64,000 bases of DNA from Meiothermus sp. QL-1 (GTDB lineage Bacteria > Deinococcota > Deinococci > Deinococcales > Thermaceae), in contig NZ_QQSV01000004.1 in the NCBI RefSeq assembly GCF_003351145.1, forward strand, positions 1 to 64,000, read 5' to 3'. Numbering within the stretch: the first letter of the stretch is position 1; every line of letters starts with the position of its first letter. The translations under genes and the position numbers were made by a program. Of this stretch, positions 58,929 through 64,000 are shown piece by piece. The notes under the pieces are model-generated. The model was given only the letters and a program-made list of their open reading frames with translations. It was not told where the DNA came from and searched no databases.

Positions 58929-61244
58929 CTAGGCCCCGTACGGCAGCCAGATGTTCTTGACCTCGGTGGCCCGGCGCAGCACCTCCTCCACCTCGGGCAG
59001 AGGACCGGTTTGGGGCAGGGTCCACGTGCGCTTCATGTTGCCAGCGCTGGCCCGCTCCACCATCGCCCACCCCTCGCGAGGGCCGGCGTACCAGAGGGCA
59101 TCCACATCGTCGTGCTCGGCCAGGGTCTGGGCCAGCTCGTCGCGCACGCCGGTGACCAGGTTGAAGACCCCTGCGGGCAGATCGGAGCTCTCCAGCACCT
59201 GGTAGAAGTCGGCGACTAGGGGCGAGGGCACCACCACCAGGGTGTTGCCCAGGGCCAAAGCGGTCCCCGCCAGCCTGGCCAGGGCCAAAAGGGGCCAGTC
59301 GTCCGGGCAGACAATCCCCAGCACCCCCACGGGCTCCATGAGGGCCAGGGTAAGGCCCCGGAAGGGGGTGGGGTGAACCATCCCCTCGTGCTTGTCGGCC
59401 CAGGCTGCTGCGGTGAAAAGGGCCTCGATGGAGGCTTCCACCTCGGCCTCACCCAGCCGCCGGGCGAACTCCTGGGCCCGTTCGGCGAGGTTTTCAGCCA
59501 GGAAGTAGAGGATTTGGGCCCGCTGGTGGGCCGAAGCCCCGCGCCAGCCCTCCAGCGCCCCGCGGGCCGCTTCCACCGCGTTTCTTATGTCCTTGCGGTT
59601 GCCCAGGGGCACCTCCCCTAGAAGCCGGCCGTCGGGGGCGTAGACAAGCTGGCTATAGCCCGAGTCGGGGCGGGCCTGCTTGCCGCCAATGAAAAGCTTG
59701 ACGGTGCGGTCGATGGGGGGAAGGCCCGGGGACGGGCTTCTTTCGGGCAGGCGGTCTGGCCCCGGGGGCTGGGGCTTGCGAGACGTGGTCCTCTTCAGGT
59801 AGGCCCAAAGCCCCTCCTTGCCCCCCTCCCGTTCAAACCCCGACTCGCGGTAGCCGCCGAAGCCGCTGGCCGCGTCGAAGAGGTTGGTGCTGTTGATCCA
59901 AACGGTGCCAGCCTTGAGCTTCATGGCCACCTCCAAGGCCTTCTGCACGTCCTCGCTCCAGATGCTGGCGGAAAGACCGTATCGGGTGTTGTTGGCCAGC
60001 CGCACCGCCTCCTCAGGGGTGCGGAAGGTGAGGGCTGCGAGCACCGGCCCGAAAATCTCCTCCTGGGCCAGGGTGGAGGCGGGGGCCACCTGGGTGAACA
60101 GGGTGGGGGGATAAAAGCAGCCCTCCTCCGGCACCGCCCAGGAGGGCTGCCAGAGCAGAGCCCCCTCCTCCTGGCCCTTCTGCACCAGACGCTTTATCTT
60201 TTCAAGCTGCGCCGGGGCGATGATGGCCCCCATGTCCACCGCCTTATCCAGGGGGTCACCCACCCGCAGCTTCTCCATGCGGGCCTTGAGCTTGGCGTAC
60301 ATCCGCTCGGCAATGCCCTCTTGCAGCAGAAGCCTCGAGCCCGCACAGCAGACCTGCCCCTGGTTGAACCAGATGGCATCCACCACCCCCTCCACCGCGC
60401 TGTCCAGGTCGGCGTCCTCAAAAACGATGAAAGGGGACTTCCCCCCAAGCTCCAAAGCCAGCCGCTTGCCGCTTCCGGCGGTGGCCCGGCGAATCTGGCG
60501 CCCTACCTCGGTGGAGCCGGTGAAGGCGATCTTGTCCACCCCGGGGTGCTCCACCAAAGCCGCCCCGGTCCGGCCATCGCCGGTGAGGATGTTGACCACC
60601 CCCGGCGGCAGCCCCACCCGCTGGCAGACCTCGGCGAACAGAAGAGCGGTGAGCGGGGTGAGCTCGGCCGGTTTCAGCACCACCGTGTTGCCCGTGGCCA
60701 GCGCTGGGGCCACCTTCCAGGCCAGCATCAGCAGGGGGAAGTTCCAGGGAATGATCTGGCCCACCACCCCGAGGGGCTCATAGCCGGCAAAGGCCTGGTC
60801 CATGAGCTGGGCCCAGCCCGCGTGGTAGTAAAAGTGCCGCACCACCAGGGGGATATCGATATCGCGGGCCTCGCGGATGGGCTTGCCGCTGTCCAGCGTC
60901 TCCAGCACTGCAAAAAGCCGGGCGTGCTTCTGCACCTGGCGGGCCATGGCGTAGAGGTAGCGGGCCCGGGCGTGCGGGGGGGTGTCGCGCCAGGCAGGGA
61001 AGGCTGCGCGGGCGGCCTGCACCGCCCGGTCCACATCGGCCGGACCGGCCTGGGCCACCTCAGCCAGCGGTCTTCCGTTGGCGGGGTTGTAGGTGGGGAA
61101 CCACTCTCCGCTCTGGGGCTCGAGCCACTCCCCTCCGATGAAGAGGCTGAAGCGCTGGCGTGAGCTTAGCCAGGCCAAAGCCGGCCCGGCGTCCTCAGGG
61201 GCAGGGCCGTAGGGCAGGTTTTCCATTAGCTCGATAAGGTTCAT
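58929..61244 (-). CDS. Two-domain aldehyde dehydrogenase (ALDH16 type)
   Basis: 771 residues from the ATG at 61244. The first domain (about 20-500) is complete: FNFPLL-type PWNFPLLMLAWKVAPALATGNTVVLKPAE, FTGSTEVGRQIRRATAG, LALELGGKSPFIVFEDADLD and FNQGQVCCAGSRLLL with catalytic Cys. The second (about 525-771) repeats the fold (LFIGGKQARPDSGYSQLVYAPDG, LMEPVGVLGIVCPDDWPLLALARLAGTALALGNTLVVVPSP) but lacks Cys and the downstream catalytic segment. This bipartite layout is the ALDH16 form. It lies 23 bases after deoC, so it likely oxidises the acetaldehyde made there. Confidence 0.92.
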   Translation of the reverse strand: MNLIELMENLPYGPAPEDAGPALAWLSSRQRFSLFIGGEWLEPQSGEWFPTYNPANGRPLAEVAQAGPADVDRAVQAARAAFPAWRDTPPHARARYLYAMARQVQKHARLFAVLETLDSGKPIREARDIDIPLVVRHFYYHAGWAQLMDQAFAGYEPLGVVGQIIPWNFPLLMLAWKVAPALATGNTVVLKPAELTPLTALLFAEVCQRVGLPPGVVNILTGDGRTGAALVEHPGVDKIAFTGSTEVGRQIRRATAGSGKRLALELGGKSPFIVFEDADLDSAVEGVVDAIWFNQGQVCCAGSRLLLQEGIAERMYAKLKARMEKLRVGDPLDKAVDMGAIIAPAQLEKIKRLVQKGQEEGALLWQPSWAVPEEGCFYPPTLFTQVAPASTLAQEEIFGPVLAALTFRTPEEAVRLANNTRYGLSASIWSEDVQKALEVAMKLKAGTVWINSTNLFDAASGFGGYRESGFEREGGKEGLWAYLKRTTSRKPQPPGPDRLPERSPSPGLPPIDRTVKLFIGGKQARPDSGYSQLVYAPDGRLLGEVPLGNRKDIRNAVEAARGALEGWRGASAHQRAQILYFLAENLAERAQEFARRLGEAEVEASIEALFTAAAWADKHEGMVHPTPFRGLTLALMEPVGVLGIVCPDDWPLLALARLAGTALALGNTLVVVPSPLVADFYQVLESSDLPAGVFNLVTGVRDELAQTLAEHDDVDALWYAGPREGWAMVERASAGNMKRTWTLPQTGPLPEVEEVLRRATEVKNIWLPYGA

Positions 61245-61267
61245 GGGTTTCCAAAAGAGCCCGCGCC

Positions 61268-62245
61268 CTAGCCCAGCGGCTGGTACTGCATGGAGGCGTA
61301 GCGACCGAAGGCCAGGTGCTCGAGCTGACGCTCGATGTCGTTGAGAAGAGCGCTGGCGCCGATACGGAAAAGCCAGGGCTGCATCCACTCCACCCCCAGC
61401 TCCTCCCGCAGCAAAATGAGCCAGTCCAGCGCCTGCTTGGCGCTGCGAACCCCGCCTGCGGGCTTGAAACCCACGCGGTAGCCGGTGGCCTCGTGGTAGG
61501 CCCGGATAGCCCGCACCATCACCAGGCCAGCATCCAAAGTGGCGTTGACGGCCTCCTTGCCGGTGGAGGTCTTGATGAAGTCGGCCCCAGCCTGCATGGC
61601 CACCAGGCTGGCCTTGTAGACATTCCCAAGGGAGCCGAGCTCCCCCACCGCCAGGATGACCTTGAGGTGGGCCTCGCCGCAGGCTGCGCGGAAGTCGCGC
61701 ACCTCCTGGTAAAGCGCCCGCCAGTTGCCGGTGAGCACGTGGTGGCGGGAGATAACCGCGTCGATTTCGCGGGCCCCGGCCACCACCGAGGCCTCGATTT
61801 CCTGCAGCTTGAGGCGGTGGGGGGTGAGGCCGGCGGGAAAACCGGTGGAGACCGCCGCCACGGGAATGCCGCTACCAGCAAGGGCCTCCACCGCAACCGG
61901 CACCATCTCGTGGTAGACGCAGACCGCCCCCACCCTGAGCGGAAGCCCCGCCACCCCCAAAGCCGCGAGCAGCTCGGGGCGCACCGGGGAGCGAGCCTTG
62001 GCGCACAGCCGGCGCACGGTGCCCGGGGTGTCGTCGCCCGAGAGGGTGGTGAGGTCGAGGGTCCGAACCGCGTGCAGAAGCCAGGCTGCCTGCCAGGCCT
62101 TCTTCACCGTGCGGCGGGCGGGCAGGGTGGCCACCCGACGCTCGACCGCCGTGCGGTTCACCCGGGCCTCCTCCACCCAGGAGAGGTCCAGAGGCATCCC
62201 GGGGTTGCGCGGCAGGGGATGGGGCTGGGAAAGGGTAAGCGCCAT
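61268..62245 (-). CDS. deoC: Deoxyribose-phosphate aldolase
   Basis: 325 residues. RTLDLTTLSGDDTPGTVRRLC near the start, VAAVSTGFPAGLTPHRLKLQEIEASVVAGAREIDAVI, LKVILAVGELG, the Schiff-base Lys in ADFIKTSTGKEAVNATLDAGLVM and VGFKPAGGVRSAKQALDWL are diagnostic. It splits deoxyribose 5-phosphate into glyceraldehyde 3-phosphate and acetaldehyde. The N-terminal 60 residues and C-terminus make it longer than the small DeoC of other bacteria. TATAAT lies 13 bases before the ATG (minus strand), without a ribosome-binding site. Confidence 0.95.
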   Translation of the reverse strand: MALTLSQPHPLPRNPGMPLDLSWVEEARVNRTAVERRVATLPARRTVKKAWQAAWLLHAVRTLDLTTLSGDDTPGTVRRLCAKARSPVRPELLAALGVAGLPLRVGAVCVYHEMVPVAVEALAGSGIPVAAVSTGFPAGLTPHRLKLQEIEASVVAGAREIDAVISRHHVLTGNWRALYQEVRDFRAACGEAHLKVILAVGELGSLGNVYKASLVAMQAGADFIKTSTGKEAVNATLDAGLVMVRAIRAYHEATGYRVGFKPAGGVRSAKQALDWLILLREELGVEWMQPWLFRIGASALLNDIERQLEHLAFGRYASMQYQPLG

Positions 62246-62258
62246 AGGGGCTTGGCCG

Positions 62259-62288
62259 ATTATACACCCCGGCCAAAGGGGGTATACT
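62259..62288. promoter_or_regulatory. Divergent promoters of deoC and tatA
   Basis: The minus strand reads TATAAT at 62264-62259, giving deoC a very short leader. The plus strand reads TATACT at 62283-62288 ahead of AAGGAGGA and the tatA ATG at 62308. Neither has a good -35 box. The two -10 elements are 18 bases apart, so initiation at one may exclude the other. Confidence 0.55.
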
Positions 62289-62307
62289 AAAGCCTAAGGA
62301 GGAAGCC

Positions 62308-62484
62308 ATGCCGCTAGGCCCGACCGAATTGCTCATCATTCTGCTCATCGTGGTGCTCCTGTTTGGCGCCCGAAAGCTGCCCGAGCTGGCTCGAGGCCTG
62401 GGCCAGTCGGCCCGGGAGTTCCGCAAGGCCCTCAACGAGGAGGAGAAGAAACCCGAAGAAAAGCCCGAGCAAAAACAGTCCTAG
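62308..62484 (+). CDS. tatA: Sec-independent translocase subunit TatA
   Basis: 58 residues: [20 protein letters not shown] is the N-terminal membrane helix, followed by [22 protein letters not shown], the amphipathic helix, and a charged tail ending [22 protein letters not shown] is the TatA/E signature. It assembles the Tat pore and would export folded proteins such as the two Tat-signal proteins in this window (7585 and 19538). AAGGAGGA precedes the ATG. Its TAG shares the palindrome CTAG with the convergent modC stop. Confidence 0.95.
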   Translation: MPLGPTELLIILLIVVLLFGARKLPELARGLGQSAREFRKALNEEEKKPEEKPEQKQS

Positions 62485-63485
62485 CCAGGCATCAGGTGCA
62501 GGCAGCGGGGGTCTAGGCGCACCTCGACAGCCCTTCCCTCGCAAAGCCCAAGCCCGGCCTGGCGGTGGCGGGGAAGGAGAAACTCCAGCTCCCCCTCCCC
62601 TACCCGGAGTTTCCCGTAGAGCTGCACCCCTTGGGGGCGCAGGTGGAGCACTTTGGCCAGGAACCGGTTCTCCGAACCCTCCTGGGTGAACACCTCTTCC
62701 GAGCGTAGCCCCACCCAGAGGGGCTGGCCGGGCTGGAGCCAGGGGGGGCGGGGGGTCTTTAAGGTCCCCAGGGGTGTTTGTACCCGGGCCCACCCGCCCT
62801 CCACAGCCACCGCCCGGCCCCTCATCAGGTTGCGGAAACCCACCAGCCGGGCCACCTCGAGGCTGGCCGGCCGGGCAAAGACCTCCTCCGGCGGCCCCTG
62901 CTGCACCAGGCCGGCGCGGGTCAGCACCCCCACCCAGTCGGCCCGCTGGGCCAGCCACTGGTCGTGGGAGGCGGCCAGGGTGGGAATGCCCAGGGCCCTG
63001 AGCTCCTCCAGCACCCCCCCGAACACCTCCTCCCGCGTCGCGGCATCGAGCGCGCTGGTGGGCTCGTCCAGCAGCAGGATCTGCGGGGAACGGGCCAGCG
63101 CCCGGGCCAGCGCCACCCGCTGCTGCTGCCCGCCCGAAAGCTCGCGCGGGAAACGCTCGGCCAGCTCGGCGATGCCCATCTGGGCCAGGTAGGCCAGGGC
63201 CCTGGCCCGGCGCTCGGGGGGGGGCAGGTGGGCCAGGGGAAAGGCCACGTTCTGCCAGGCCCGCAGGTGGGGGAAAAGGGCAAAATGCTGGGGCAGGTAG
63301 CCCACAGGGCGCTTCTGCGGCGGAAGACCGGCAAAAGGCTCGCCCTGCGCGGGCAAAAGGCCCGCCACCGCTTTGAGCAGGCTGGTCTTGCCCACCCCGC
63401 TCTCCCCCAGCAAGACCGTAAAACCCCGCACCGAAAGCCGTACCTGAAGCCTTATCGGCTGCTCGAGGGCATACGCGATCTCCAC
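62481..63485 (-). CDS. modC: Molybdate-type ABC transporter ATP-binding protein ModC
   Basis: 334 residues. Walker [20 protein letters not shown], signature [16 protein letters not shown], Walker [21 protein letters not shown] and the switch SHDQ are followed by a TOBE domain from about 230 ([37 protein letters not shown]). The switch reads ASHDQ. ABC domain order, TOBE and linkage to a ModB-type permease favour molybdate or tungstate. Overlaps the permease gene by 34 bases. Confidence 0.88.
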   Translation of the reverse strand: MEIAYALEQPIRLQVRLSVRGFTVLLGESGVGKTSLLKAVAGLLPAQGEPFAGLPPQKRPVGYLPQHFALFPHLRAWQNVAFPLAHLPPPERRARALAYLAQMGIAELAERFPRELSGGQQQRVALARALARSPQILLLDEPTSALDAATREEVFGGVLEELRALGIPTLAASHDQWLAQRADWVGVLTRAGLVQQGPPEEVFARPASLEVARLVGFRNLMRGRAVAVEGGWARVQTPLGTLKTPRPPWLQPGQPLWVGLRSEEVFTQEGSENRFLAKVLHLRPQGVQLYGKLRVGEGELEFLLPRHRQAGLGLCEGRAVEVRLDPRCLHLMPG

Positions 63486-64000
63486 ACGTCCTCCAGGGTA
63501 CGCACCAGGTAGACCAGGGCAAAGCTTATGCCCAGCAAGACCCCCGCAGCCTCGGCCGCCCGCTCAAACCGCAGGGCCTGCACCTGGTCGTAGATGTAGA
63601 TGCTCACCATCTGGGTCTTGCCAGGGATGCTCCCCCCCACCATCAGCACCACCCCAAACTCGCCCAGGGTATGGGCAAAGGCCAGGATGGAGCCCGAAAG
63701 AATACCGGGCCAGGTGAGGGGCAGGATGACCCCGAACCAAACCCGCCCCCAGCCTGCCCCCAGCGTCCGGGCAGTCTGCAGAAGATCGGGGTCCAGCGCC
63801 CGAAAGGCCTCGCGGTAGCCGTTGACGGCAAAGGGCAGGCTGAAGAGCACCGAGCCCACCACCAACCCTTCGAAGCGGAAGGCCCAGCTAAAACCAAAAG
63901 TCTGGGCCAGCGGGCCGTTTTGCCCCAGCAGCAGAAGCAGGTAGAACCCCAAAACCGTGGGCGGCAGGGTGAGGGGCAGGAGCACCACCGACTCGACGAC
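63452..64000 (-). CDS. modB: Molybdate ABC transporter permease ModB (5' end cut by window edge)
   Basis: The C-terminal 183 residues or so of a permease; the frame is open to 64000. LPLTLPPTVLGFYLLLLLG is the ModB signature, followed by VLFSLPFAVNGYREAFRALDPDLLQTARTLGAGWGRVWFGVILPLTWPGILSGSILAFAHTLGEFGVVLMVGGSIPGKTQMVSIYIYD, containing the EAA loop (Arg-Thr-Leu-Gly) for the ATPase contact. The end [16 protein letters not shown] overlaps modC. The start and the modA gene lie outside the window. Confidence 0.9.
   Translation of the reverse strand, partial: VVESVVLLPLTLPPTVLGFYLLLLLGQNGPLAQTFGFSWAFRFEGLVVGSVLFSLPFAVNGYREAFRALDPDLLQTARTLGAGWGRVWFGVILPLTWPGILSGSILAFAHTLGEFGVVLMVGGSIPGKTQMVSIYIYDQVQALRFERAAEAAGVLLGISFALVYLVRTLEDVWRSRMPSSSR

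Overview
The window is GC-rich bacterial chromosomal DNA, densely packed, with many ATGA/GTGA start-stop overlaps, GTG and TTG starts, and several promoters whose -10 box lies only 6-8 bases from the start codon (leaderless-type). Together with the type I-E cas genes, whose closest remembered relatives are those of Thermus thermophilus, and general protein similarity, this points to the order Thermales, most likely a Meiothermus-like species. The genus is an inference; no search was run.

Layout. 1-350: edge of an IS200/IS605-type element. 367-2061: folD, nusB and an Asp23/Gls24 gene. 2079-8778: a branched-chain-type ABC importer (livKHFGM order) with an acyl-CoA ligase embedded in it, all on the minus strand. 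9093-19541: a plus-strand operon with an NMT1/SsuA-type ABC importer followed by a full set of genes taking urate to glyoxylate (uraD, membrane-bound cytochrome urate oxidase, HIU hydrolase, allantoate amidohydrolase, allantoinase, ureidoglycine aminohydrolase, ureidoglycolate amidohydrolase), ending in a DUF815 ATPase. No urease or ureidoglycolate lyase is needed, so all ring nitrogen should leave as ammonium. 19538-24200: a Tat-exported 5'-nucleotidase, an M20 amidohydrolase and fadD. 24262-25740: tRNA-Arg(UCU) with a small islet integrated at its 3' end, bounded by a 29/30-matching repeat and carrying an integrase remnant.

25926-41988: a TPR regulator, a WYL regulator, a complete type I-E cas operon (cas3-cse1-cse2-cas7-cas5-cas6-cas1-cas2) and a CRISPR array of 78 repeats and 77 spacers (counted by hand). 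The array holds a duplicated two-spacer block, three spacers hitting homologous sites that encode the same peptide, and a PAM-derived 29th base that is nearly always G near the leader but more variable at the far end. cas7 contains an AT-richer mosaic segment.

42023-50858: a secreted protein, an M16 protease pair (one active, one without the zinc motif), a metal ABC importer with a palindromic operator over its start codon, an IscR-like regulator with a cysteine desulfurase, and an MbnP/MbnH-like pair (copper protein plus diheme enzyme). 50868-64000: an aldehyde dehydrogenase, coaD, rsmD, an N-succinylamino acid racemase/GNAT/amidohydrolase operon, a ClC transporter overlapping convergently with a PIG-L deacetylase, a two-domain ALDH16-type enzyme with deoC, tatA, and molybdate-type modC and modB (cut by the window end).
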